Below, piece after piece: positions 7,083 through 14,860 of a stretch of DNA of 64,000 nucleotides. Positions within the stretch are counted from its first letter, which is position 1; each line of letters opens with the position of its first letter. This DNA is from Bradyrhizobium sp. in8p8. Lineage in GTDB: Bacteria > Pseudomonadota > Alphaproteobacteria > Rhizobiales > Xanthobacteraceae. The stretch lies in NCBI RefSeq assembly GCF_000426845.1, contig NZ_AUGD01000020.1, positions 25,352 to 89,351 of the forward strand. Reading direction: 5' to 3'. A model generated the notes under the pieces. It was not told the DNA's origin and did no database searches. It saw only the letters and a program-made list of their open reading frames with translations. A program made the position numbers and the translations under genes.

Positions 7083-8615
7083 TCACAACGGCAGATTGTC
7101 GTGCTTCTTCGCCGGCATTTCCGTCTTCTTGTCCTTCAGCATCGCCAGCGCCCTTGCGATCCGTTTGCGGGTCGAGTGCGGCATGATGACGTCGTCGATA
7201 TAGCCGCGCTCGGCGGCGATGAAGGGCGACAGGAAGCGGTCTTCATATTCCTTCGTTCGCGCGGCGATCTTGTCGGGGTCGCCGATGTCTGAGCGGAAGA
7301 TGATCTCGACCGCGCCCTTGGCGCCCATCACCGCGATCTGGGCGGTCGGCCAGGCGTAGTTCATGTCGGCGCCGATTTCCTTCGACGCCATGACGTCGAA
7401 GGCGCCGCCATAGGCCTTGCGGGTGATGATGGTGACGAGCGGCACGGTGCACTGCGAATAGGCAAACAGCAGTTTCGCGCCGTGCTTGATCAGGCCGCCA
7501 TATTCCTGCGCGGTGCCCGGCAGGAAGCCCGGCACGTCGACGAAGGTGACGATCGGGATGTTGAAGGCGTCGCAGAAGCGCACGAAGCGCGCCGCCTTGC
7601 GGGAAGCGTCGGAGTCGAGCACGCCGGCGAGCACCATCGGCTGGTTGGCGACGAAGCCGACGGTGCGCCCCGCGATGCGGCCGAAGCCGGTGACGATGTT
7701 CTTGGCAAAGCTCTCCGCGATCTCGAAGAAGTCGCCCTCGTCCACGACCTTCAGGATCAGCTCCTTCATGTCATAGGGCTTGTTCGGATTATCGGGGATC
7801 AGCGTGTCGAGCGACATGTCGACGCGCTCGATGTCATCGAAGCTCGGCCATTCCGGCACGCCGTCGGAGTTGTTGGACGGCAGGAAGTCGATCAGGCGCC
7901 GCATCTGCAACAGCGTCTCGACGTCGTTCTCGAAGGCGCCGTCCGCGATCGAGGAGCGCGTGGCGTGCACCGAGGCGCCACCGAGCTCTTCCGCCGTGAC
8001 GACCTCGTTGGTGACGGTCTTCACCACGTCGGGGCCGGTCACGAACATGTAGCTGGTGTTCTTCACCATGAAGATGAAGTCGGTCATGGCCGGCGAATAG
8101 ACGTCGCCGCCGGCGCAGGGGCCCATGATGACGGAGATCTGCGGGATCACGCCCGAGGCCAGCACGTTGCGGCGGAACACGTAGGAATAGCCGGCGAGCG
8201 CGGCGACGCCCTCCTGGATGCGGGCGCCGCCGGCGTCATAAAGGCCGATGATGGGCGCCCTCGCCTTCATCGCCATGTCCTGGAGCTTGGTGATCTTCAG
8301 CGCGTGCGTTTCCGACAGCGAGCCGCCGAACACCGTGAAATCCTTGGCGAACACGAACGTCTTGCGGCCGTTGACGGTGCCCCAGCCCGTGACGACGCCG
8401 TCGCCGGGGATCTTGTTCTTCTCCATGCCGAACTCGGTGGAGCGGTGCTCGACGAACATGTCGAACTCCTCGAACGATCCCTTGTCGAGCAGGAGCTCGA
8501 TGCGCTCGCGCGCGGTCAGCTTGCCGCGGGCGTGCTGCGCCTCGATGCGCTTCTCCCCGCCACCGAGCTTCGCGCCGGCACGACGATGTTCAAGGGCGTC
8601 CAGGATGTGCTTCAT
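7083..8615 (-). CDS. pccB: acyl-CoA (propionyl-CoA) carboxylase beta chain
   Basis: 510 residues from the ATG at 8615 (MKHILDALEHRRAGAK), with GGGAG upstream; the frame stays open to 8864 but that part has no homology. It carries both carboxyltransferase halves: ARGKLTARERIELLLDKGSFEE, the oxyanion-type DAGGARIQEGVAALAGY, GPCAGGDVYSPAMTDF, and in the C-terminal half DVPGFLPGTAQEYGG and TIITRKAYGGAFDVM. It transfers CO2 from biotin to propionyl-CoA (or a similar acyl-CoA) to give methylmalonyl-CoA. The biotin-carrying alpha chain is not in this window. Confidence 0.95.
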   Translation of the reverse strand: MKHILDALEHRRAGAKLGGGEKRIEAQHARGKLTARERIELLLDKGSFEEFDMFVEHRSTEFGMEKNKIPGDGVVTGWGTVNGRKTFVFAKDFTVFGGSLSETHALKITKLQDMAMKARAPIIGLYDAGGARIQEGVAALAGYSYVFRRNVLASGVIPQISVIMGPCAGGDVYSPAMTDFIFMVKNTSYMFVTGPDVVKTVTNEVVTAEELGGASVHATRSSIADGAFENDVETLLQMRRLIDFLPSNNSDGVPEWPSFDDIERVDMSLDTLIPDNPNKPYDMKELILKVVDEGDFFEIAESFAKNIVTGFGRIAGRTVGFVANQPMVLAGVLDSDASRKAARFVRFCDAFNIPIVTFVDVPGFLPGTAQEYGGLIKHGAKLLFAYSQCTVPLVTIITRKAYGGAFDVMASKEIGADMNYAWPTAQIAVMGAKGAVEIIFRSDIGDPDKIAARTKEYEDRFLSPFIAAERGYIDDVIMPHSTRKRIARALAMLKDKKTEMPAKKHDNLPL

Positions 8616-8981
8616 TTGCTCCCGCCAGTTCTTAAGTCTTACGCGATGCCGGGGTTCTAACACGGCATTTTGCGGGCCGGGAAGCGGCTTTCGGGCCTGC
8701 AGGGCTGCCTTGAGCAGCGTAAAAGCGCAAGGAAATACAAAGTTTTGCCTGGGAGGCGGAATGGAGCATGGATCGGCCGGGGTCACCCAGCTCGCGCGCT
8801 CGGCGGCAACAGGACACCAGATCGGCTTCCCGCCCGCGACCGGTGCCACGGGCTCAATGAACATGCACCCAAGATCGCCATGGCCGGGCTTGCCTGCCTG
8901 GGAGCCAGGATTTCACGGCGAGGCGGAATGGCTGCAAGAGAACTGCTCGGCCTGCGTTCGCAGACGCGGCTGCGGATGGAG
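8616..8981. other. spacer between pccB and the beta-lactamase gene, no supported gene
   Basis: 366 bp. A 74-codon plus-strand frame (8761-8985) begins after GGGAGGCGG, but its sequence has no recognisable family and overlaps the end of the beta-lactamase gene by four bases. It is not called as a gene. No strong hairpin was noticed. Confidence 0.4.
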
Positions 8982-9809
8982 CTAGATCGCGCCGATATCG
9001 GCAAGGCAGGCCTGTGTCAGTGGCATGCGCTCACCGACGAGACGCGGCTCCTTGCAATCCATGTTGAGCGCGAAAACCGTGTGCGACTCGCCCTTCTCGG
9101 CCCAGCCGACCATCCAGCCGAGCGACGGCTCGCCGCGCTCGGCGCCCAGCAAACCGGACTTGGCGCGAATGACGCTGTCGCCGACCTTGGTCACCGGCAG
9201 GATATCGCAGACGAGATCCTGGCTGCGCTTGCTCACCGGCAGTGCGCGGCGGCGCAGCCTGTCGACGAAGTCGATCTGCTCGACCGGATCGATGCGCAAA
9301 GCCCCGGTGAGCCAGAACTGGTCGATGCCGCCGCCGATGTCGCGATTGCCGTAATCGAACTCGTCGACATATTTCTGCATGCGTTCCTGGCCGATGCGGC
9401 GCGCAATCTCCTGATAGACCGGCACCGCGCTGACTGCGATCGCACTGCGCAGCGTGTGATCCTTGTTCCAGGCCTCGATCGGACGCTTGACGCCGTCCCA
9501 GGGAAACACGTCCTTGTCGGGATCAGTGACCACGCCGGTCTCGAGCGCAATCAGCGCGTTCGGAATCTTGAAGGTCGAGGCCGGCAGCTTGCCCTCACCC
9601 GATCGCTCCTTGTCACTTGCGACAACGAGATAGTCCTCGACCTTGTAGCCGACAAAGGTGCCTGACGTGCCGAGGTCGGTGAAGCGCTTTGCGATGCCCT
9701 CCCGAATTTCATTGCGCGGCGGCGCGACATGGGCAAGCGCACGCGATGGCAGGGCCGAGACTGCAGCGAGAAGACCGAGGGTAGAACGACGGGTCAGCAA
9801 AAGCGACAT
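8982..9809 (-). CDS. class D (OXA-type) beta-lactamase, Tat-exported
   Basis: 275 residues. The N-terminal signal has twin arginines (TRRSTLGLLAAVSALPSRALA). All class D landmarks are present and intact: S78-T-F-K81 (acyl-serine and carboxylatable Lys), S127-A-V129, Y153-G-N155, Trp166 and K217-S-G219. It should hydrolyse penicillins in the periplasm, although many chromosomal OXA relatives have narrow or weak activity. No insertion sequence, integron or resistance genes flank it, so it looks like a resident chromosomal gene rather than a recent arrival. Confidence 0.92.
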   Translation of the reverse strand: MSLLLTRRSTLGLLAAVSALPSRALAHVAPPRNEIREGIAKRFTDLGTSGTFVGYKVEDYLVVASDKERSGEGKLPASTFKIPNALIALETGVVTDPDKDVFPWDGVKRPIEAWNKDHTLRSAIAVSAVPVYQEIARRIGQERMQKYVDEFDYGNRDIGGGIDQFWLTGALRIDPVEQIDFVDRLRRRALPVSKRSQDLVCDILPVTKVGDSVIRAKSGLLGAERGEPSLGWMVGWAEKGESHTVFALNMDCKEPRLVGERMPLTQACLADIGAI

Positions 9810-9874
9810 CCGTGAGCATGGAGAACCGGCGCGACCATGCAGCCGCTACGTGGTGAAACGATGACGGGTGATCC

Positions 9875-10138
9875 TTACCTTCCCCGGCCCGACAGCCGCA
9901 GCACGAACACCAGCACCTCGGCCACGGCCTTGTAGAGGTCCGGCGGAATTTCTTCACCGAGCTCCACCTTGGAGAGCGCGCCGGCCAACACCTCGTTTTC
10001 CTCGATCGGGATGTCGTGCGCCCTGGCGATCTCGACGATCTTCTCGCCGATCGTGCCTTTGCCCTTGGCCACGACGACTGGGGCGTTGGTGCCCTTCTCG
10101 TAGTGCAGCGCGATCGCGAGCTTGGTTGAATCGCTCAT
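9875..10138 (-). CDS. FlhB C-terminal-domain-like protein (FlhX type)
   Basis: 87 residues corresponding only to the cytoplasmic C-terminal domain of FlhB/YscU switch proteins: LAIALHYEKGTNAPVVVAKG, PIEENEVLAGALSKVELGEEIP, DLYKAVAEVLVFVLRL. The NPTH autocleavage site and the membrane part are missing, as in FlhX-type proteins that resemble the cleaved FlhB fragment. Its start overlaps the stop of the FliK-like gene (ATGA). FliK acts on FlhB-C to stop hook growth, so the pair is functionally sensible. Confidence 0.88.
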   Translation of the reverse strand: MSDSTKLAIALHYEKGTNAPVVVAKGKGTIGEKIVEIARAHDIPIEENEVLAGALSKVELGEEIPPDLYKAVAEVLVFVLRLSGRGR

Positions 10139-11733
10139 GTCGCGCGATCCAGAAAATGTCCGGCGGGGGCCGGCGCCGGTTGCGGCGGCGTGCCGTCGCG
10201 GACCAGGATGTCGCCCGGCTTGAGCTCGGCGCGCGTCAGCGCCTGGCTGAGCTCACCGATGCCGGCACGGAGCTGCTGCGCCGTCGCCGGCCGCTCGGCC
10301 CACATCCGCACGAAGGTCTTGTCGCCGTTGAGCGTGATCAGCGCGTGGACGGGGCCCGCCGGCTCCACATTCAGCGAGAAGCGTGCACGCCAAGCCTGCG
10401 CGACGGGATCGGCGGCCTCATTGCCACCATCGCGCGAGATCTCGAACTGCGCCATGGCAGTTCCTTGCGGGGTCGCGAATGGAATCTCGAAATTCCACTG
10501 CGGCACGGCCGGATCGATCCGGTGCCCGGTCGCACCGCTGCGATCGGGCAGCGAAGCAATCTGCAACAGCGTCTGCCGCGCGATCGCAGCATCAGTGTCG
10601 TCGAGCAGGCGATCCACGGTCGCGGCAAGCGGCGTGTCCGGCGCGAGCGATGGCGCGGCGATGGACTGCGGCGCCGGCAGCGCTCCGCGGAACGGCGGGG
10701 GCGTCGGCTGCGTGGCGGCCTCGAAGAGGCGGCCATCCGGCACGCCCTTGCTGGACCCCGGCACGTTGCCGGCCAGACGCGGCAGCTCTTGCGCGACCTC
10801 TTGCAGCAAGCTCGCCGCAAGGCCGGCGGACATGGTTCGCAGTGCCGCCGGCTGCGAAGCGCTGCCAGCGATCTCGGCGGGCAGGGCAGCTGCGGAATTG
10901 GCGCCGCGCGGCACTTGCGGCTGTTGGGCGGTTTCGGTCGACGGCGATGCGGCCTGCGCCGCTCCCCCTGCTGCCGGAGTCGTCGCGGCGGCTTGCGTCA
11001 ATGGTACCGCAGTCCCGATTGTCGCCAGCGCATGGCGCAGCACCAGCAGCGCCGCCTTCAAATCGGGCATCGTGCCGGAGGACGGCGCCCCCGCGGCAAG
11101 CGAGGCCTCGAGGAACAGCCCTGACTTCTGGAAGGCGGATTCGATATCACCGCCGTCGAGCCCGGTGTTGAGCGGCGTCTGCTGTGCCAGCACGTCCAGC
11201 ACCGCCTGCTTCAAGCCCGCGGGCAGATCGCTGCCGGTGACGACGGAGGCCAGATTGGCAAACAGGGTGGCCTGGCTGCCCTGTCTGGTCGCGGCATCGG
11301 CCGAAGCCACCGCAACAGCAGCATGCTCCAACGGCGTGAGCGTGTTGCGCGAAGCACCCGCCGACGGGGCAAGTGGCGGGCTTTCCAGCAACGATGCCGC
11401 GCGGGGCGTCAGCGTGATCTGATCGGCAGCCGCTTCGCCTGCCCCACCCAGAACTGCGAGCCGAATGGTGCCGTTGTTCTGCGAGACCGCGAGCTGGAGA
11501 TTCTGCCCCGGCGTCAGCGGGACCTCCGACATGACGTCCATCGAGAGGTTGGCGATCGCGATCCGCACCAGATTGTCGGCCATCACGCCGACCACCCTGG
11601 CATTGACGACGCTGCCCGCCTGAAGCACGAGGTCGGGCGTCGTCGCATCAGCCAGGGAGCTGGCGGCACTGACGGGAAGAATGGACGTGACCGGCGTCGG
11701 CATCGCAAAAGGCCCCAGGGAGCACGCCCCCAC
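10135..11733 (-). CDS. FliK-like flagellar hook-length control protein
   Basis: 532 residues, or 522 if translation begins at the internal ATG at 11703 (MPTPVTSILPV), which looks equally likely. A long Ala/Pro/Thr-rich low-complexity region, typical of molecular-ruler proteins, makes up the middle. The last 110 residues resemble the FliK C-terminal domain (FSLNVEPAGPVHALITLNGD, FVRMWAERPATAQQLRAGI, LSQALTRAELKPGDILV). An N-terminal block (LQAGSVVNARVVG...LTPGQNLQLAV) is conserved in the alphaproteobacterial type. No other flagellar gene lies nearby. Confidence 0.8.
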   Translation of the reverse strand: MGACSLGPFAMPTPVTSILPVSAASSLADATTPDLVLQAGSVVNARVVGVMADNLVRIAIANLSMDVMSEVPLTPGQNLQLAVSQNNGTIRLAVLGGAGEAAADQITLTPRAASLLESPPLAPSAGASRNTLTPLEHAAVAVASADAATRQGSQATLFANLASVVTGSDLPAGLKQAVLDVLAQQTPLNTGLDGGDIESAFQKSGLFLEASLAAGAPSSGTMPDLKAALLVLRHALATIGTAVPLTQAAATTPAAGGAAQAASPSTETAQQPQVPRGANSAAALPAEIAGSASQPAALRTMSAGLAASLLQEVAQELPRLAGNVPGSSKGVPDGRLFEAATQPTPPPFRGALPAPQSIAAPSLAPDTPLAATVDRLLDDTDAAIARQTLLQIASLPDRSGATGHRIDPAVPQWNFEIPFATPQGTAMAQFEISRDGGNEAADPVAQAWRARFSLNVEPAGPVHALITLNGDKTFVRMWAERPATAQQLRAGIGELSQALTRAELKPGDILVRDGTPPQPAPAPAGHFLDRAT

Positions 11734-11760
11734 CCTAAGGCCGGCGTCGTAAACCTCTCG

Positions 11761-12582
11761 TTAAGGACCTTTGGCCGCGAGCGCCTTTGCCGCCGCCAAG
11801 ACCGTCACGGCGGCCTCGAAATCCCTGAGGCGCGTGGCGCGGCGCGCGGCCGCTTCCTCGTCCACCCCCCATTGCTCGATGTTCCAGTCCTCATCGACAT
11901 GGGCGGCATCCCAGACCTGCCCGGCATCGCGCACGTCATGAGCCAGCGCCAGCGCCAGCAGCGCCGAGCCGGTCAGGGTCGTCACCATGTGGAGCGCGGC
12001 GACCGACCAGGCATCCTGCGGCAGGGCGGCACGGGCCGCCTTCAACGCCTCGTCCGGCTGCTTCACATGCATGACCCCCTCGGACAGGATGAAATGTGCG
12101 CCCAGCGCCTCCGCCGCCCAGAACAGCACGGGATCCCAATGCGCGGCCTCGCGGGCGACCAGCCTTTCGGGATGGCCAGCGCGATAGAACAGAAGGTCGG
12201 ATTCGAAATATTTCGCGAGGTCGTCGCTGACGAGTTCGACGCGGTCGACGACGCCTTCCACGACGCTGTTGGCGATGCGCGTCAGGGGCATGCTCACCGG
12301 GTCGATGCTTTCGCCCTGAGCCGCCCATTCAGCGGCCACGGCATCGGCAAGCGTCCGCGCCGGAATCAGCACTTGACGGCCGCTTGGCGTGCGGATCGCC
12401 TTGCCGTCGAGCGTGACGGCGAAACCGCCCTCGGCCTCAGCAACGCCCGCCTCCTTGTAGAAGCGCTTGCGCTGCGGCGGACGCGCGGACGCGCGCGCCG
12501 ATGCCCGGGGATCCGGCGTGGGCTGGCCTGCTGCCTCTTCGAACAACTCGCGCATCTGCTTCTTCGATCCTTCGTCAGTCAA
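11761..12582 (-). CDS. ATP12-family F1-ATPase assembly chaperone
   Basis: 273 residues. After about 38 residues rich in Pro, Ala and Arg the ATP12 domain begins: KRFYKEAGVAEAEGGFAVTLDGKAIRTPSG, then PLTRIANSVVEGV, DLAKYFESDLLFYRAGHPERLVAREAAHWDPVL, and the C-terminal WNIEQWGVDEEAAARR. In mitochondria ATP12 binds the F1 alpha subunit during assembly of ATP synthase; the alphaproteobacterial protein is the presumed ancestor. It sits near rluC, as in other Rhizobiales. Confidence 0.93.
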   Translation of the reverse strand: MTDEGSKKQMRELFEEAAGQPTPDPRASARASARPPQRKRFYKEAGVAEAEGGFAVTLDGKAIRTPSGRQVLIPARTLADAVAAEWAAQGESIDPVSMPLTRIANSVVEGVVDRVELVSDDLAKYFESDLLFYRAGHPERLVAREAAHWDPVLFWAAEALGAHFILSEGVMHVKQPDEALKAARAALPQDAWSVAALHMVTTLTGSALLALALAHDVRDAGQVWDAAHVDEDWNIEQWGVDEEAAARRATRLRDFEAAVTVLAAAKALAAKGP

Positions 12583-12627
12583 ATTACCTGCGTCGCCGAG
12601 ACTTCACCAGGACGACGATGAGCGCCG

Positions 12628-12936
12628 CTAGTTGGCGCAACTGCGTGCATAAGTGCCGCGATCGGCCGGGCCCAATCCCGCGGCCGCGGCGGCGTCGAGA
12701 CACTTTGTGAAGCGATCGCCGAACGAATTGCGCGGAAGTGGCTGGTAATTGTATCGCGGTGGCGCGTCGAATTGCGGAACCTTCGGTGCCTCGATCTTCG
12801 GCGGCGGCGGTGGTTGGGGCGATAGTGGAGCGAGGCGCGAGGCGCCCGGTGACACATATTGCGCGTGCGCAGCCTGCTCCGTGCAGAGCGCCGCCATCAG
12901 TACAAAACAGATCGAGAGCCGACTCATCGGGGACAT
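12628..12936 (-). CDS. small exported Pro-rich protein, function unknown
   Basis: 102 residues from the ATG at 12936 (a second ATG at 12927 is possible; neither has a clear ribosome site). A signal peptide ends at AAHA/QYVS. A Pro-rich linker (SPQPPPPPKIEAPKVPQFDAPP) leads to a short C-terminal domain with SFGDRFTKCLDAAAAAGLGPADRGTYARSCAN, whose two Cys may form a disulfide. This C-terminal pattern recurs in small periplasmic proteins of Bradyrhizobium, but no role is known. Confidence 0.7.
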   Translation of the reverse strand: MSPMSRLSICFVLMAALCTEQAAHAQYVSPGASRLAPLSPQPPPPPKIEAPKVPQFDAPPRYNYQPLPRNSFGDRFTKCLDAAAAAGLGPADRGTYARSCAN

Positions 12937-12967
12937 GTCGTAGACCGGCCGCGCCCGTTCAACCCGG

Positions 12968-14182
12968 CTATTCCTCAGGCGCGTTCTCGATCGGATCAAA
13001 TCTGGTTGCATCCAGCCCGAGCAGGTTCCACGACTGCTGCATGTGCGGCGGCAACGGTGCGGTGGCGTCGATGACGCCGCCGCGCGGATGCGGAATGACG
13101 ATGCGGCGTGCCAAGAGATGCAGCCGATTCTGCAGTCCGCCCGGCAACTGCCAGTTCTCGATGTTGAAATACTTGGGATCGCCGACGATGGGATGGCCGA
13201 TATGGGCCATGTGGGCGCGGAGCTGGTGGGTTCGGCCGGTCACCGGCTTCAGCGACACCCAGGTCAGCTTGTTGCCGGCGGTCTCGACCACGGCATAATA
13301 GGTCACCGCGTGGCTCGCGCCCTCATCGCCATGCTGGGCGATCCGCATGATGGTGTCGTCCTCGCCCTCCTCCTTCGCCAGGAACGTCGAGATGCGGCCC
13401 TGCTTGGGCTTCGGCAGGCCCGGTACCAGAGCCCAATAGACTTTGCGCGCCGACCGTGAGCGGAATGCGCCGGTCAGGTGCGAGGCGGCGAAGCGAGTCT
13501 TGGCGATCAGGAGACAACCCGACGTCTCCCTGTCGATGCGGTGCACGAGGCGCGGCTTCTGGCCCTTGGCATCGCGCATCACCTCAAGCATCTGGTCGAT
13601 GTGCCGCGTCATGCCCGACCCACCCTGCACGGCAAGGCCGGCCGGCTTGTTCAGCACGAGGACGTCGTCGTCCTCCCAGATCGTCATCTCCTTCAGCGCC
13701 TTGAGCGTCTTCTGGGCAGCCTCCGAGAGCTCGCCGCCGCCCTTCGGGGCGTCGAGCTTCAGCGGCGGAATGCGGACGCTCTGCCCCTCCTCCAGCCGGT
13801 CCTTGCTGTCGACGCGCTTGCCGTCCACGCGCAGCTCGCCTTTGCGAACGACGCGCTGAATATGGGAGAACGACAGGCCGGGAAAGCGCGCTTCGAGGAA
13901 ACGGTCGACGCGCATGTTGTTCTCGTCGGACGTCACGGTGACGGTCTGCACCTTGGTCGGCAGCAATGCTTCGACAGGCTTTGCCGGCGCGGACCTTTCC
14001 AGTTCCACCTTGGGCCCACGCCGCTCGGCGCGCTCACCCGCAAAGCGCGGTGGCTTGCTGCCGGGCTTGCCACTAGGACGTGGCCCGGCCCTCTTCGCGC
14101 TATGCGCCTGATGCGGGCGCGAGTTGTCGCGCTCGTCACGCGAACGCGGTTTTGGATTCATTCTCTTGATGCGGCGGCTCAT
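12968..14182 (-). CDS. rluC: RluA-family 23S rRNA pseudouridine synthase (RluC type)
   Basis: 404 residues, longer than the usual 300-330 because of a basic, Arg/Pro-rich N-terminal extension of about 75 residues. The S4 RNA-binding domain follows (MRVDRFLEARFPGLSFSHIQRVVRKGELRVDGKRV). The synthase core has the catalytic motif HRIDRETSGCLLIAKT with its Asp, and GRTHQLRAHMAHIGHPIVGD. It should isomerise uridines in 23S rRNA helices. The start codon overlaps the stop of the HigA-type antitoxin gene (ATGA), so translation may be coupled. Confidence 0.92.
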   Translation of the reverse strand: MSRRIKRMNPKPRSRDERDNSRPHQAHSAKRAGPRPSGKPGSKPPRFAGERAERRGPKVELERSAPAKPVEALLPTKVQTVTVTSDENNMRVDRFLEARFPGLSFSHIQRVVRKGELRVDGKRVDSKDRLEEGQSVRIPPLKLDAPKGGGELSEAAQKTLKALKEMTIWEDDDVLVLNKPAGLAVQGGSGMTRHIDQMLEVMRDAKGQKPRLVHRIDRETSGCLLIAKTRFAASHLTGAFRSRSARKVYWALVPGLPKPKQGRISTFLAKEEGEDDTIMRIAQHGDEGASHAVTYYAVVETAGNKLTWVSLKPVTGRTHQLRAHMAHIGHPIVGDPKYFNIENWQLPGGLQNRLHLLARRIVIPHPRGGVIDATAPLPPHMQQSWNLLGLDATRFDPIENAPEE

Positions 14183-14496
14183 GCGGTCTTTCCAAGCTTT
14201 CGTGTCGACTGCGCATTGGCGCGGCGGGGCAGCGACGCAACCTGCGCGCCCACCTCCTTCTCCGCCAGCCGCAGCTCATATTGCTGTTGCAGGTTCATCC
14301 AGAATTGCGGGCTGGTGCCAAACCAGTGACCAAGCCGCAGCGCCGTATCGGCGGTGATGCCGCGCTGTCCGTTGATGATGCCAGTGATGCGATTGACCGG
14401 CACGTCGATCTGACGCGACAGCTCTGCGGCCGTGATGCCGAGTTCGCGCAGCTCTTCGGCGAGTTGTTCGCCGGGATGCATGGGCGTGCGGGGCAT
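14179..14496 (-). CDS. higA: HigA-type antitoxin (XRE HTH)
   Basis: 105 residues. An XRE helix-turn-helix of the HigA/VapI addiction-module type is clear: PMHPGEQLAEELRELGITAAELSRQIDVPVNRITGIINGQRGIT, then DTALRLGHWFGTSPQFWMNLQQQYELRLAE. It should neutralise the toxin encoded 9 bp upstream and repress the operon at the palindrome 14808-14824. The basic C-terminal tail runs into the rluC start by a 4-bp overlap. Toxin-first order is typical of the HigBA group. Confidence 0.92.
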   Translation of the reverse strand: MPRTPMHPGEQLAEELRELGITAAELSRQIDVPVNRITGIINGQRGITADTALRLGHWFGTSPQFWMNLQQQYELRLAEKEVGAQVASLPRRANAQSTRKLGKTA

Positions 14497-14505
14497 AAGC
14501 TTCCT

Positions 14506-14790
14506 TCACTGATGGCCGACGATCTCTACATCGGTTGGGCCAGACGACCCTTCCGGCCAACTAAAACAGATCCGCCATTGATCGTTGATCCGGATCGAGA
14601 ATTGTCCTGCACGATCGCCCCTAAAGGCTTCCAGACGATTACCCGGCAATGCCGCCAGGTCCGCTAGGCTTGTTGCCGCGCCCAATCGATCGAGGCGGGT
14701 CTCTGCCTGACCGGCAAACCCCGAGAAGTCCTTGACGTGCTGGCCAGCGGCAAATCGCTCCGTGCGCTTGTCACGGTAGCTGACGATCAT
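14506..14790 (-). CDS. higB: HigB/RelE-type toxin
   Basis: 94 residues from the ATG at 14790 (MIVSYRDKRTERF), with AGGGAA nine bases upstream; a second ATG five codons earlier overlaps the ribosome site. The RelE-like fold is visible in RLDRLGAATSLADLAALPGNRLEAFRGDRAGQFSIRINDQWRICF, ending in the HigB signature DVEIVGHQ-type tail. HigB toxins cut mRNA at the ribosome. Basic residues needed for catalysis (Arg in NDQWRICF and nearby) are retained, so it is probably functional. Confidence 0.92.
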   Translation of the reverse strand: MIVSYRDKRTERFAAGQHVKDFSGFAGQAETRLDRLGAATSLADLAALPGNRLEAFRGDRAGQFSIRINDQWRICFSWPEGSSGPTDVEIVGHQ

Positions 14791-14807
14791 GCCGTTCCCT
14801 AGCATGA

Positions 14808-14824
14808 TTTACGGATTACGTAAA
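14808..14824 (-). promoter_or_regulatory. operator-like palindrome of the higBA operon
   Basis: TTTACG-GATTA-CGTAAA is a perfect 6-bp inverted repeat with a 5-base spacer, 18 bases upstream of the toxin start. Position and symmetry fit the autoregulatory site bound by the antitoxin dimer, overlapping the promoter. The operator role is inferred from other HigBA systems. Confidence 0.6.
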
Positions 14825-14860
14825 GTGTAACTCATCGCGCCGGCATAATGCGTTCTTCGG

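Noticed and set aside
8761..8985. A 74-codon plus-strand frame after GGGAGGCGG
   Set aside because: Ribosome-like site but no recognisable family, odd composition, and overlap with the beta-lactamase end. Kept only as a note in the spacer entry.
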